Source: Nitrospinota bacterium (GTDB lineage: Bacteria; Nitrospinota; Nitrospinia; Nitrospinales; VA-1). Taken from it: DNA of 34,222 bases. Position numbers and translations under genes: made by a program. How positions within the stretch are numbered: the first letter of the stretch is position 1; every line of letters starts with the position of its first letter. This document shows positions 1 to 9,541 of this stretch, piece after piece. The stretch is from the NCBI GenBank assembly GCA_009873655.1, contig WAIB01000025.1:1840-36061 (forward strand), given 5' to 3'. Below the pieces are notes generated by a model that ran no database searches, had not been told where the DNA came from, and worked only from the letters and a program-made list of their open reading frames with translations.

Positions 1-234
1 GTAAAAAGTGAAGATTTACTTATTGCTCTAAAAACCGCATCGGATGAATTAAAAACAAAAATACTTTCAAACATGTCTGAGCGCGCTGCAAACATACTGA
101 TTGAAGACCTTGATTCGCTCGGCCCAACTAAATTAAGCGATGTCGAAAAAGCACAGCAGAAAATTATTTCCATCTGCAAACATCTCGAAGAATCAGGTTC
201 AATTGTGTTAGGTCGAGGTGAAGCCCTTGTCTGA
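1..234 (+). CDS. fliG: Flagellar motor switch protein FliG, C-terminal fragment
   Basis: The window opens inside an ORF whose last 77 residues are readable up to TGA at 232-234. The fragment carries the typical end of FliG: a stretch reading LKTASDELKTKILSNMSERA, then an EDLDSLGP segment, an LSDVEKAQQKI helix and a short tail with GRGEALV. FliG is the C-ring switch protein at the cytoplasmic face of the flagellar motor; this C-terminal domain contacts the stator and carries the charged torque helix. The 5' part lies outside the window. The end overlaps the start of fliH by 17 bases, which suggests translational coupling. Confidence 0.9.
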   Translation, partial: VKSEDLLIALKTASDELKTKILSNMSERAANILIEDLDSLGPTKLSDVEKAQQKIISICKHLEESGSIVLGRGEALV

Positions 235-1126
235 TCTACAGGAAAATTTTGAAGCCAGCAACCTGCAAACGAACGAGGTTGGCACCCCGCAGGTTGACCC
301 TGAAGAGCGGTCCTTTCAGTTTGATGAAATGACCATTCAGAATCCTTCCATTAGTCGGGGTTTTATCTATAATTCGGACAAAGCCCGAAATTTCGACCAA
401 TCCAATGTTGATAAGGCCAAGCAAGGGGTAATGGAGCTGCTTAAAGATGCCATGGATAAGGCGAAAAGACAGGTCGGCGAATTTAAATCGAATGCTAGAA
501 AAGAGGGATACGATAGCGGCTATCAAAGCGGCTTTAAAAAAGGTGAGGAAGCGGCAAAGGAAGAGTTCAGCCCGTTACTTGAAACCACTCAAAAGTTGAT
601 AGAAGAATTATCAGGGTTCAGAAAAGAAATGTATGACAAAGTTGAAAGAGAAATGGTTGAAATGGTCATCAGCCTTGTTAAAAAGGTCATTCATTCCGAG
701 TTTTCAACGCGCGAAGATGCCGTGCAGGATATGATCCGGCTTGCGGTGCAGTCCGTTTTAGACAGGGAGTCCATGGTCATTAAAATTCATCCTACAGATA
801 AGGAATATGCCGAAAGTTTTTGTTCCGAATTGCACCATTTATTCAGTGAAATAAAAAATATTGCTTTTGAGGCCCATTCAAGAATTGAGCGCGGGGGTTG
901 TGTAATAGAAACAAACTTTGGTGTTATCGATGCGCGCATAGAAAAACTGGAAGAACAAATTGACCGTATCCTTAACCTTTCTCCCCCTCCACCTAAAAAT
1001 TTAATCGCGGCTTCTGAATCTCCTGAAAATGAAGAAGCTCCCGATGAACCCCAACCTTCTGAAAATGCACCAGAAGAGGAGAACTCAGATTCAAGCGGGA
1101 CAAACCCTGAAGATCAACAAGAGTAG
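218..1126 (+). CDS. fliH: Flagellar assembly protein FliH
   Basis: This 302-residue protein starts at a GTG inside the end of fliG. FliH is the peripheral-stalk-like partner that holds the export ATPase FliI at the flagellar type III export gate in the cytoplasm and regulates it. The glycine-repeat helix is visible at about residues 96-109 (GYDSGYQSGFKKG). It is followed by a coiled coil and by the conserved FliH/YscL/V-ATPase E-type C-terminal domain, with the RIERGGCVIETNFGVIDAR segment near residues 222-240. After about residue 255 there is an acidic, Pro/Glu/Ser-rich tail of nearly 50 residues, with four consecutive prolines, which is longer than usual. Position between fliG and fliI supports the name. 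Confidence 0.9.
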   Translation: MKPLSDLQENFEASNLQTNEVGTPQVDPEERSFQFDEMTIQNPSISRGFIYNSDKARNFDQSNVDKAKQGVMELLKDAMDKAKRQVGEFKSNARKEGYDSGYQSGFKKGEEAAKEEFSPLLETTQKLIEELSGFRKEMYDKVEREMVEMVISLVKKVIHSEFSTREDAVQDMIRLAVQSVLDRESMVIKIHPTDKEYAESFCSELHHLFSEIKNIAFEAHSRIERGGCVIETNFGVIDARIEKLEEQIDRILNLSPPPPKNLIAASESPENEEAPDEPQPSENAPEEENSDSSGTNPEDQQE

Positions 1127-1131
1127 GGAAA

Positions 1132-2451
1132 ATGGAAGCCATCATTGATTTAAAAAAATACAGCAGCTTCATAGAAAAAACCGATTTTGTCAAGAAAACC
1201 GGACGAGTGACCAGAATCATCGGTTTGATTCTGGAAGGCAATGGTCCCGCTGTTTCGGTAGGCAGTATTTGCACGATATATCCCAGTAACCGACCGCCTA
1301 TTCAAGCACAGGTAGTTGGATTCAGGGATAGAAATATCTTGCTAATGCCTCTGGGAGAAATAATTGGAATCGAACCTGGAAGCATTATAGAGTCAACGGA
1401 AGAATTTCCCTCTTATAAGGTTGGCAATGCTCTAATTGGCCGTGTGATTGACGGCAACGGGCTGCCCCTTGATGGCAAGGGCCCCATCCATGCCACTTCA
1501 GAATATCCCTTGATGGGAAGTCCAACCAACCCTTTAGAACGCCAACGTTTGAACGAACCCCTCGATGTTGGAATTCGTGCACTCAATGGCCTGCTTTCTT
1601 TTGCGAAAGGACAAAGAGTGGGAATTCTTGCGGGTACGGGTGTGGGCAAGTCGGTCTTGATGGGAATGATCGCAAGAAACACTAACGCCGATATTAATGT
1701 CATCGCGCTCATTGGTGAAAGGGGAAGAGAGGTCCGAGAGTTCATTGATGAAAACCTGGGAGAAGAAGGACTGGAACGTTCCGTCGTGATCGCCGCAGCT
1801 TCAGATGAACCTCCCCTGGTAAGGTTGCGCGGAGCATTCATTGCCACAACGATAGCCGAATATTTCAGGGATCAAGGCCATGATGTGATGTTGATGATGG
1901 ATTCGGTCACCCGGTTTGCCCTGGCTCAAAGGGAAATCGGGTTGTCGGTAGGAGAGCCCCCCACCACAAGGGGTTTTACACCCTCGGTATTTTCAATGTT
2001 GCCAAAACTCCTGGAACGGGCCGGGACATCATCGGGCCAAGGGTCCATCACCGGACTTTACACCGTACTGGTTGAAGGAGATGATATAAGTGAACCCATT
2101 TCCGATGCGGTTCGCGCCATTCTTGACGGGCATATTGTTCTTAGTCGCGAATTGGCTGCCCATAATCATTATCCCGCAATTGATATTCTCAATAGTGTCA
2201 GTCGGCTCATGATAGAGGTGGTCACCAAAGAACATCAGGAATTTTCAATGAAGTTTAAAGATTTTATGGCGACCTATAAAACTGCAGAAGATTTAATCAA
2301 TATTGGGGCATACGTTAAAGGAAGCAATCCCAAAATAGACATGGCAATACAAAAATACAATTTGATGATTCCCTATTTAAGGCAGGGGATCCATGAGAAT
2401 TTTGACTGGCGAAACAGCCTGGATGAACTTAAAAGGATTATGGAGGTCTAG
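1132..2451 (+). CDS. fliI: Flagellar export ATPase FliI
   Basis: The 439-residue length is normal for FliI, the hexameric ATPase that drives flagellar substrate unloading and export. An F1-beta-like fold is indicated by the Walker A loop AGTGVGKS at residues 167-174, the GERGREVREF segment at about 196-205, and the Walker B strand VMLMMDS ending at D257-S258. These are followed by TRFALAQREIGLSVGEPP, which is diagnostic for the FliI/SctN family. The N-terminal domain (GRVTRIIGLILEGNGP) is also typical. The ATG has a good upstream ribosome site (AGGGAAA) and lies 5 bases after the fliH stop. Confidence 0.96.
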   Translation: MEAIIDLKKYSSFIEKTDFVKKTGRVTRIIGLILEGNGPAVSVGSICTIYPSNRPPIQAQVVGFRDRNILLMPLGEIIGIEPGSIIESTEEFPSYKVGNALIGRVIDGNGLPLDGKGPIHATSEYPLMGSPTNPLERQRLNEPLDVGIRALNGLLSFAKGQRVGILAGTGVGKSVLMGMIARNTNADINVIALIGERGREVREFIDENLGEEGLERSVVIAAASDEPPLVRLRGAFIATTIAEYFRDQGHDVMLMMDSVTRFALAQREIGLSVGEPPTTRGFTPSVFSMLPKLLERAGTSSGQGSITGLYTVLVEGDDISEPISDAVRAILDGHIVLSRELAAHNHYPAIDILNSVSRLMIEVVTKEHQEFSMKFKDFMATYKTAEDLINIGAYVKGSNPKIDMAIQKYNLMIPYLRQGIHENFDWRNSLDELKRIMEV

Positions 2452-2454
2452 CAA

Positions 2455-2889
2455 GTGGGTTTTCGATTTGAAACTATTTTAAAATTAAACAAAAATAAAG
2501 AAGACCTCCTACAAAAGGATATGGGTCAGATCAATGCACTCATTCAGAAACAGCAAGACAGCCAGGACTTCATGAAAGAAATCATGGAGAATAAAAAGGA
2601 GGAATTAAATCAGAAAAAAAGGGGAAACATTGATATCCAAACCATGATCCTTTACGACAATTTTTTCTCCGGAACCCAAATACATAAAAAAAGACAGGAA
2701 ACGATTATTTCCGAAATTTCCGTTAAACTTGAAGAAAAGCGCAAGGAAGTGATCGACGCAATGCGAAAACGCAGAACCCTTGAAATATTGAAAGACCGCC
2801 AAATGCTGAAAGAAAGTAAACTGAGAGATAAAAAATTACTTGCCATTCAGGATGAAAATGCCTCCAGTCTGTGGGCAAGGAATCACTAG
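2455..2889 (+). CDS. fliJ: Flagellar export protein FliJ
   Basis: This is a 144-residue, highly charged, almost entirely helical protein. It starts at a GTG, three bases after the fliI stop, with a strong GGAGGT site about 7 bases upstream inside the end of fliI. FliJ forms an antiparallel coiled coil that inserts into the FliI hexamer (like the gamma subunit of F1) and acts as an escort for export chaperones. The opening GFRFETILKLNKNKED and the central segment with LYDNFFSG match the usual FliJ pattern (F-x-L-x-x-hydrophobic-L start, then a loop with Y and F residues). Sequence conservation in FliJ is low, so the gene order (after fliI) carries much of the weight. Confidence 0.88.
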   Translation: MGFRFETILKLNKNKEDLLQKDMGQINALIQKQQDSQDFMKEIMENKKEELNQKKRGNIDIQTMILYDNFFSGTQIHKKRQETIISEISVKLEEKRKEVIDAMRKRRTLEILKDRQMLKESKLRDKKLLAIQDENASSLWARNH

Positions 2890-2898
2890 GTGCTTGAT

Positions 2899-3585
2899 AT
2901 GAAAAATAAAATATTTTTTATTCTTTTTGCGACCGCTTCTACTTTCCTTTTTGGAAATTACCTGTGGAATAATAATTCCCATTCGCAGATCGATGTGGCC
3001 TACGCGCAGGTAAAAATACTAGATGAAAAAACCGAGAAAAAACGGGACAACACGGATAAACCCATCGTGGAAGGAGAAGGTGAAGAGGAAGGTAAAGCGA
3101 AGAAAGATGGAAAAGTAGCGCTTCCAACTGAAATGCCCGCCGTAAACCCGGAAACTTTTCGAATGATTGAAACCATTGAAAAGAAAAACCGGGAATTAAA
3201 ACGCCGGGAAGAAGAGTTGCGTATAAAAGAACTTAAAATTAAGGCCATTGAAGCTAAGGTCAATAAAGACCTGGAAAAAATTGAAAAGGGGCTTTCGGAA
3301 TCCAAACAACAACTGGGGATGCAGGATCAAAAAACCAAAGAAAATGTAGAAGCCTTGATAAAAGTTTATTCCAGCATGAAACCCGAAGAAGCCGCTAACC
3401 TGATTGAAGCCATTGATGATGACCTCGCACTTAAGATCGTATCAGGAATGAAAAGCAAGATAGCCGGAAAGGTGCTCAGTCAATTGGATGTGAAAGTTGC
3501 CAAACGTATAAGTGAAACCCTTGCCGGCAAAAGGATGAAAAAAAAGAAAATGATGGACGACAAGATGATGGATCAGACTAAATAG
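2899..3585 (+). CDS. MotE-like flagellar protein (MgtE N-domain-like)
   Basis: The reading frame is open from GTG at 2890, but ATG at 2899 has an AGGTG ribosome site about 6 bases upstream and gives a cleaner N-terminus, so I use it (228 residues). The protein begins with a membrane anchor or uncleaved signal (KNKIFFILFATASTFLFG). A charged linker follows, then a coiled coil rich in Glu/Lys, then a C-terminal domain reading KPEEAANLIEAIDDDLAL and MKSKIAGKVLSQLD. The last part is the repeat pattern of the MgtE N-terminal/FliG-like family and of MotE, a periplasmic chaperone that stabilises MotC in rhizobia. It closes the fli operon, which supports a motor or flagellar assembly role. The exact partner here is inferred, since no motC is visible. 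Confidence 0.78.
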   Translation: MKNKIFFILFATASTFLFGNYLWNNNSHSQIDVAYAQVKILDEKTEKKRDNTDKPIVEGEGEEEGKAKKDGKVALPTEMPAVNPETFRMIETIEKKNRELKRREEELRIKELKIKAIEAKVNKDLEKIEKGLSESKQQLGMQDQKTKENVEALIKVYSSMKPEEAANLIEAIDDDLALKIVSGMKSKIAGKVLSQLDVKVAKRISETLAGKRMKKKKMMDDKMMDQTK

Positions 3586-3594
3586 TAGAGGGTC

Positions 3595-4233
3595 CTAGGT
3601 TTTGATTGGCAAGGTCTCTTCCCCTGCTTCCGGGTGGGTCATTCCAAAAGAAATAATCATTTTCAAACCTTCCTCAACGGACATTTCGAGGGGTTGCGTG
3701 TCTTTCTCGGGAAGCATAAAAAGAAACCCCGTGGTCGGGTTGGGAGAAGTGGGAACAAAAATATTCAGCATTTTTGCATCTCCGGAAATTCCCTCAGGTG
3801 TATCACAACAGACAATTCCCAAAGTTTTCAAGGGTTCCCTAGGATATGTAATCAGGACCATTTTCTGAAAGCTGGGCGTTTCTGTCAAGGAAAGCGTGTC
3901 CACCACTTTCTTGATACTGGTATAAATCACTCGTACGACGGGAATCTTATGCAGCAACTTCTCGCCCATGGCCACCACTTTTTTCCCAATAATATTTGTT
4001 CCAACCAGCCCTACCCCAATAATAAAAATGGCAAGAAACAAAAACCCCATTCCGGGAATATGCCATTCCTCCATTAAATTTATATTCTCAGGCCCCAAAA
4101 TACCGGTCATTACGGGTTTCATAGCCCTGTCGACACGTGTAATCACGAACGACAAAATCATGTAGGTCAACGCGGCAGGAATGGTGACCAAAAGCCCGGC
4201 AATCAGATTTTTCTTAAGTGCTTTTTTAAACAT
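3595..4233 (-). CDS. DUF502 family membrane protein
   Basis: The 212-residue protein has two clear membrane segments, at about residues 8-30 (IAGLLVTIPAALTYMILSFV) and 60-82 (GMGFLFLAIFIIGVGLVG), followed by a soluble C-terminal half. The block with NIFVPTSPNPTTGFLFMLPE and the ending MSVEEGLKMIISFG are hallmarks of the DUF502 family, found widely in bacteria and plants (COV/LCV proteins). No biochemical function is established for bacterial members. It lies downstream of the lon region on the same strand and ends nine bases from the end of the convergent flagellar operon. There is no room for a conventional terminator between them. Confidence 0.85.
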   Translation of the reverse strand: MFKKALKKNLIAGLLVTIPAALTYMILSFVITRVDRAMKPVMTGILGPENINLMEEWHIPGMGFLFLAIFIIGVGLVGTNIIGKKVVAMGEKLLHKIPVVRVIYTSIKKVVDTLSLTETPSFQKMVLITYPREPLKTLGIVCCDTPEGISGDAKMLNIFVPTSPNPTTGFLFMLPEKDTQPLEMSVEEGLKMIISFGMTHPEAGEETLPIKT

Positions 4234-4273
4234 GGCGTCTTTATAAAATTTCGGTTACCGCAACTCTCAAAAA

Positions 4274-4991
4274 TTATTTCAATGTTTGAATATGCTTTTC
4301 CACTTTTTGCACCAGAAGGGGGTGATTGGCCATACCCAATCTCCAAAATTTTTTGTAAAAATGGATAGCCGATTCCAAATTACCTGTTTCTTCATACAAA
4401 ACTGCCAGATTGTAATGAGTACCGGCATGGTTTGTATTCATTTTAGAGCCTTGTTTAAAACGGATTTAGCCATTTCAAGCTGCCCTAATTTTTTTAGGCC
4501 ACGGACAAATTATTCAAGGCATCAATGTTTTTGGGGTCCATTGAAATGGCCTTCTTATAATTTTGAATCGCTGTCGGTTAATCTTTCTTCCCAAAGTATA
4601 CCACACCAATATTATTGTAGGGTTTGGCATAATCGAGCTTCAAGTAGATCGCCCAGAAATCCTTCAATTGCCTGGTTATATTCCCGCAACTCTTTGTGTA
4701 TGACACCCATATTGTTATAAATATCAGGGTTATCGGGATTTAACCTTGCAGCTTTAACATAATTTGCCAGAGCTTTTTCCCAATCTCTTGACTGCTGAAA
4801 AAAATGGCCCGGTTAAAATAATAGCCCACATTTTTAAATATATCCGGTTCCGGCAAGTCAGGTATGCCCACCTTCTTTTGTTTTGGAACCAACGCGGCAA
4901 CCTGCCTTTCATTGTTTCTCGGCTGAGGAATTTCAACCACCCTTTCCATATTATCTTTTGCAGGTTTTGTAGGAGCCGGGTATTTTTTCAT
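4274..4991 (-). pseudogene. Decayed TPR-repeat protein gene
   Basis: Read on the minus strand, ATG at 4991 opens a frame (MKKYPAPTKPAKDNMERVV) that reaches NVGYYFNRAIF and then loses register. The protein can be followed to a TAA at 4276-4274 only by changing frame repeatedly. The breaks are: near the A7 run at 4798-4804, near 4651-4655, an in-frame TAA at 4580-4578, near the T7 run at 4489-4495, and near 4441-4444. Between the breaks the pieces are unmistakable tetratricopeptide repeats: DWEKALANYVKAARLNPDN, DIYNNMGVIHKELREYNQAI, YAKPYNNIGVVYFGKKD, YKKAISMDPKNIDALNNLS and HYNLAVLYEETGNLESAIHFY. The gene was probably a TPR scaffold or lipoprotein. The 5' end may also be disrupted, since a further open stretch (with DYDFYKAVLHP) precedes 4991 in another frame. 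The neighbouring lon and DUF502 genes are intact. Confidence 0.82.
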
Positions 4992-5083
4992 GGCAGTCAG
5001 GGATGCAAAACGGCCTTGTAAAAATCATAATCGACCCCTTTTAAAAGGAAGATCTTTTTAAACAGACGAACAGAAAATCAGGA

Positions 5084-7483
5084 CTAATTGAGGCGAAGGG
5101 AAGGTTGCTTGGCTGCGGGCTTGGAGGCCTTTTTGGTTTTTCGCGCTTTCTTTTTCATTTTACTCTTTTTTCCGAAGGCGTGTTTGATCACCTCATCCAT
5201 TGTTCCGACAGGATAAAACTGGATGCTCTTTCTCATGTTTTCTGGAATATCCGGAATATCTTTTTCATTCTCTACGGGTATGATCAGATTGAGGATACCA
5301 TGTCGATGGGCGGCTAAAACCTTTTCTTTTAATCCACCTATTGGCAATACTTTTCCTGTCAATGTCAGCTCACCCGTCATTGCGATATCATGGCGCAGTG
5401 CGGTTTTGGTAAGGGCCGAAACCAAGGCGACCGCCATGGTGATGCCGGCCGAGGGACCGTCTTTGGGGACTGCCCCTTCAGGAATATGGATGTGAAAATC
5501 ATTCTTCTGGTAAAAACCTTTTTGAAGTCCAAATTCGGAAGATCTTGAACGGACATAGGTCATCGCAGCCTGCGCGGACTCTTTCATAACATCACCCAGT
5601 TGCCCGGTGGGTACGAGCTTCCCGGTTCCGGGAAGTACCGTTACTTCTATAGACAAAATCTCCCCTCCCAGTTCGGTCCAGGCCAACCCGATAGCGGAAC
5701 CAATATCAAGCGGGCCTTCTTTGTCTGCCCGCTGGTATTTTGGGGTACCCAGAAATTTTCCCAGACTTGCCGGAGTGATTTTGACCTGTGTCTTTTTTCC
5801 CTTTTCCACTACCATTTTGACGACTTTACGGCAAAGGGTCGCAATTTCTCTTTCCAGGTTTCTCACCCCGGCTTCTCGGGTGAAATCCTGGATAATTCGC
5901 TTTAGGGACTTATCGGAAATTTCAATATTCTTTTTCGTCAAACCGTGTTCGGCTATTTTCTTGGGCACCAGAAACCTTTGGGCAATCCCAAGCTTTTCCT
6001 GATCCGTGTATCCGGGAAGATGCAGCACTTCCATCCTATCCAACAAGGGCCGCGGGATAGAGTGAAGTACATTTGCGGTACAAATGAACAAGACATTGGA
6101 GAGGTCGTAATCAATTTCCAGATAATGGTCGTTAAAGTTGGCGTTCTGTTCCGGGTCAAGCACTTCCAGCAACGCTGAAGAAGGGTCGCCACGGAAGTCC
6201 GCATTCATCTTATCCACTTCATCAAGCATAAAAACAGGGTTGTGCACGCCTGCTTTTTTCATTCCTTGAATTATTTTTCCCGGAAGCGCTCCAATATAGG
6301 TTCGGCGATGGCCTCTTATTTCCGCTTCATCCCGTACCCCACCCAGGGAGATACGGACGAATTCTCTTCCCATCGCCTTGCCAATGGATTTCCCAAGGGA
6401 AGTTTTACCCACACCCGGAGGTCCTACCAGGCAAATGATGGGACCTTTTATTTTTTTCACCAGTTTTAAAACGGCAAGATGCTCGGTAATACGCTCTTTT
6501 ACTTTTTCCAGCCCATAATGATCTTTATCGAGAATTTTCTGAGCTTCGGGGATTTTGATTTTTTCGGTTCCCGCGGCTTTTTCCCAAGGCAAATCCGCGA
6601 GCCATTCGATATAAGTTCTTGCCACCGTCGCTTCGGCAGACATGGGTTGCATGAGCTCGAGCCTTTTCAATTCCTTTTTGGCTTTCTCATTAACCTCTTT
6701 AGGCATTTTTGCCTTTTTAATTTTTTGTTTGAGCTCATCGAAATCGCTTTTGAATTCATCCCGCTTACCCAGTTCCTTCTGGATGGCTTTCATTTGCTCA
6801 TTCAAATAGAACTCTTTCTGACTTCGCTCCATTTGTTTTCGCACCCGCCCATGGACGCGCTTCTCAATCTTCAGAACTTCCATTTCTGATTTAAGAATTC
6901 CCAGCAGTTTGTTCAGCCGGTCTGCGGGATTTAATGTTTCCAGAAGCTCCTGCTTTTCCTGGGTCTGAAAAACCATGTAGGAAGCAATGGTGTCTGCATA
7001 CCGATGGGGTTCGAGAATGTTTGCGCTTGCGGAAACCGCCTCGAGTGGAATCTTCTGATTGAGCTTGACGTATTGTTCGAAAACATTCCCGACACTTCGC
7101 ATCATGGCTTTAACATCAGGAGTGAGCTGATCGTTTTCATGGATCCGATTTACTTCCACCTCAAAATAGTCGGAGTTATCCAGGAAGTTTTCGATGCGGC
7201 CCCTTTGAAGCCCCTCCACCAACACTTTCATCGTCCCGTCCGTCAGCTTGAGGATTTGCAAAATATTCGCAATCGTACCGACTTCAAAAATATCTACTGG
7301 TTGGGGATCATTGTTGTTGGGGTTACGCTGGGCTGAAAGGAAGATGCTTTTCTGTTCTGCCATGGATTTTTCCAGCGCAAGAACAGACTTGTCTCTGCCC
7401 ACGAACAATGGCAGAACCATGTATGGGAAGACGATAATGTCACGCAGGGGAAGAAGCGGTAAAGCGATTTTATCTGAACCCAT
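5084..7483 (-). CDS. lon: ATP-dependent protease Lon
   Basis: This is a 799-residue, full-length Lon (LonA), a cytosolic AAA+ serine protease that degrades misfolded and regulatory proteins. The N-terminal substrate domain starts at once ([23 protein letters not shown]). The coiled coil has the family segment [16 protein letters not shown]. The Walker A loop GPPGVGKT has its lysine at residue 360, and Walker B is FMLDEVDK. The protease domain has catalytic serine 678 in KDGPSAG and the partner lysine in [12 protein letters not shown], about residue 721. The spacing matches the Escherichia coli enzyme closely. The C-terminus adds about 30 residues rich in Lys and Ala ([18 protein letters not shown]) that are not part of the protease core. 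It starts four bases after clpX ends, so it is probably cotranscribed. Confidence 0.97.
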   Translation of the reverse strand: MGSDKIALPLLPLRDIIVFPYMVLPLFVGRDKSVLALEKSMAEQKSIFLSAQRNPNNNDPQPVDIFEVGTIANILQILKLTDGTMKVLVEGLQRGRIENFLDNSDYFEVEVNRIHENDQLTPDVKAMMRSVGNVFEQYVKLNQKIPLEAVSASANILEPHRYADTIASYMVFQTQEKQELLETLNPADRLNKLLGILKSEMEVLKIEKRVHGRVRKQMERSQKEFYLNEQMKAIQKELGKRDEFKSDFDELKQKIKKAKMPKEVNEKAKKELKRLELMQPMSAEATVARTYIEWLADLPWEKAAGTEKIKIPEAQKILDKDHYGLEKVKERITEHLAVLKLVKKIKGPIICLVGPPGVGKTSLGKSIGKAMGREFVRISLGGVRDEAEIRGHRRTYIGALPGKIIQGMKKAGVHNPVFMLDEVDKMNADFRGDPSSALLEVLDPEQNANFNDHYLEIDYDLSNVLFICTANVLHSIPRPLLDRMEVLHLPGYTDQEKLGIAQRFLVPKKIAEHGLTKKNIEISDKSLKRIIQDFTREAGVRNLEREIATLCRKVVKMVVEKGKKTQVKITPASLGKFLGTPKYQRADKEGPLDIGSAIGLAWTELGGEILSIEVTVLPGTGKLVPTGQLGDVMKESAQAAMTYVRSRSSEFGLQKGFYQKNDFHIHIPEGAVPKDGPSAGITMAVALVSALTKTALRHDIAMTGELTLTGKVLPIGGLKEKVLAAHRHGILNLIIPVENEKDIPDIPENMRKSIQFYPVGTMDEVIKHAFGKKSKMKKKARKTKKASKPAAKQPSLRLN

Positions 7484-7487
7484 AATA

Positions 7488-8735
7488 CTAGCTGGCCTGT
7501 TTCTTTTTAGCGTATACCATCATGGGTTTTTCACCTTTGGCAACGACTTCTTCGCTGATTACAACTTCTTCGACATCTTTTTGCGAGGGCAATTCGTACA
7601 TGATATCGAGCATGGTTTCCTCCATGACAGCACGCAATCCCCTCGCGCCCGTTTTCCGCTCAATGGCTTTTTCCGCAATTGCCTTGACGGCGGTGTCGGT
7701 GAACTTTAATTTGATATCTTCAAACTCAAATAGTTTTTTGTATTGTTTGACCAGGGCATTTTTCGGCTCAGTCATGACTTTAATCAAGGCATCGATATCC
7801 AACTCCTTGAGCGTGGCCACGGCTGAAAACCGCCCCACGAATTCAGGAATCAGGCCATATTTCAGGAGGTCTTCCGGCTGCACTTTTTCAATAAAATCAT
7901 CTTCCTCCAATTCCTTTTTGGAAACGATTTTTTGCCCGAACCCAAGGCTTTTTTTACCGATCCGATTGCGGACAATTTCGCTCAAACCAACAAATGCGCC
8001 GCCACAAACAAACAAAATGTTTGTCGTATCCACCTGCAAAAATTCCTGATGAGGATGTTTGCGGCCTCCCTGGGGTGGAACACTTGCCGTGGTTCCTTCA
8101 ATGATTTTCAACAAGGCCTGCTGAACGCCTTCCCCGGAAACATCACGAGTTATGGAGGGGTTTTCCGATTTACGTGAAATTTTATCAACTTCGTCGATAT
8201 AAATTATTCCCCGTTCTGCTTTTTCAACATCGTAGTCCGCGCTCTGCAAAAGTTTGAGGATGATGTTCTCGACATCTTCCCCGACATAACCGGCTTCCGT
8301 AAGGGTGGTCGCATCTACAATGGTAAACGGGACATCGAGTATCCTCGCCAAGGTTTGAGCCATGAGGGTTTTCCCGGAACCGGTGGGTCCAACCAGGAGA
8401 ACATTACTTTTTTGCAATTCCACATCATCCATTTCCAGGTTTGAATCAATCCGTTTGAAATGGTTATGCACCGCAACGGAAAGAATTTTCTTACATCGTT
8501 CCTGGTTGATTATGTATTGATCCAGATGATTGTATATTTCCTTTGGCTTCAGCAAATGCTGGAAGTCTTCACCCTTTTCCTGGGCCCATTCCTCCACCAT
8601 GATTTCGTTGCATAATTCAATACATTCATCACAGATGTAAACGCTGGGTCCCGCAATGAGTTTCTTGACTTCTTCCTGACTCTTACCACAAAAAGAGCAA
8701 CGGTAGTTTCCCGTGGTAGTGCTTTTCTTTGCCAT
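7488..8735 (-). CDS. clpX: ClpX, ATPase subunit of the ClpXP protease
   Basis: The 415-residue protein begins with the treble-clef zinc-binding domain, with cysteines at 13, 16, 35 and 38 (CSFC, CDEC). The AAA+ module has Walker A GPTGSGKT with lysine 122, the pore-1 loop GYVGED, Walker [10 protein letters not shown], and the RKH loop within [10 protein letters not shown]. The ClpP-docking IGF-type loop is expected near residue 260, and the segment there reads [10 protein letters not shown]. ClpX unfolds tagged substrates and feeds them to ClpP in the cytosol. The gene lies between clpP and lon on the same strand, the classical arrangement. Confidence 0.97.
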   Translation of the reverse strand: MAKKSTTTGNYRCSFCGKSQEEVKKLIAGPSVYICDECIELCNEIMVEEWAQEKGEDFQHLLKPKEIYNHLDQYIINQERCKKILSVAVHNHFKRIDSNLEMDDVELQKSNVLLVGPTGSGKTLMAQTLARILDVPFTIVDATTLTEAGYVGEDVENIILKLLQSADYDVEKAERGIIYIDEVDKISRKSENPSITRDVSGEGVQQALLKIIEGTTASVPPQGGRKHPHQEFLQVDTTNILFVCGGAFVGLSEIVRNRIGKKSLGFGQKIVSKKELEEDDFIEKVQPEDLLKYGLIPEFVGRFSAVATLKELDIDALIKVMTEPKNALVKQYKKLFEFEDIKLKFTDTAVKAIAEKAIERKTGARGLRAVMEETMLDIMYELPSQKDVEEVVISEEVVAKGEKPMMVYAKKKQAS

Positions 8736-8791
8736 ATAGCCCTCGATTTTGGGGTGGCTCTGATTTAAACCTGGCTTAGTTTAAATCCGTT

Positions 8792-9421
8792 TTATTTTTT
8801 ATCTTTATCGCTTTCTTTAACCTCTTCCCGATTGCTGATAACACTGTCTATCAGGCCGTACGATTTTGCTTCTTCTCCCGTCATATAATGATCGCGCTCT
8901 GTATCCTGATTAACCTGTTCAATCCCCTTCCCGGAATGCTTCGCAAGAATTCCGTCCAGAATAGCACGGATACGGGTAATCTCTTTTGCCTGGATTTCGA
9001 TATCCGTGTGCTGCCCCTGAAACCCGCCACTGGGCTGATGAATCATGATTCTCGAATGGGGCAGAGCGAAGCGTTTTTTGGGGGCACCCGCAGCCAGAAG
9101 CAACGCACCCATGCTCGCTGCCTGTCCAATGCAAATGGTTTGAACATCCGGTTTGATGTATTGCATGGTATCGTAAATAGCCATTCCAGAGCTGACCTGG
9201 CCACCCGGGCTGTTTATATAAAGATAAATATCCTGGTCGGGCTCATCGGACTCAAGGAACAGCAACTGGGCAATGATCAGGTTTGCCATGTGATCTTCGA
9301 TGGCCGTACCTATAAAAATAATACGGTCTTTTAACAGTCGGGAATAAATATCATAAGATCGTTCGCCGCGACTGGTTTGCTCTACAACAATGGGTACCAA
9401 CTGGTTCTGAATGGAATTCAT
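8792..9421 (-). CDS. clpP: ClpP, proteolytic subunit of the Clp protease
   Basis: This is the serine peptidase that forms the tetradecameric chamber served by ClpX. I take the start at ATG 9421 ([20 protein letters not shown]; 209 residues), with AGAGAG about 5 bases upstream. The frame stays open to another ATG at 9508, adding 29 residues, but that codon has no visible ribosome site and the extension (with [13 protein letters not shown]) is not typical of ClpP. The catalytic triad is present: Ser103 in GQAASMGA, His128 in MIHQPSGG and Asp near residue 177 in NQDTERD. The C-terminus is a short charged tail. The gene sits between tig and clpX. Confidence 0.96.
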   Translation of the reverse strand: MNSIQNQLVPIVVEQTSRGERSYDIYSRLLKDRIIFIGTAIEDHMANLIIAQLLFLESDEPDQDIYLYINSPGGQVSSGMAIYDTMQYIKPDVQTICIGQAASMGALLLAAGAPKKRFALPHSRIMIHQPSGGFQGQHTDIEIQAKEITRIRAILDGILAKHSGKGIEQVNQDTERDHYMTGEEAKSYGLIDSVISNREEVKESDKDKK

Positions 9422-9541
9422 TTTTCTCTCTTGATTTGGACTCAGGTAAGATGAACCGCCCTCTGCAACCGAAATTGGATCAGAAAGGATTGTCGACTTG
9501 TAAGTCATTTAGAAATAATTAGTTAACTAGCAACAGATTGA

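Noticed and set aside
5105-7709. Several plus-strand ORFs of 70-153 codons across lon and clpX.
   Set aside because: They lie opposite highly conserved enzyme genes and have no recognisable domains or ribosome sites; these are shadows.
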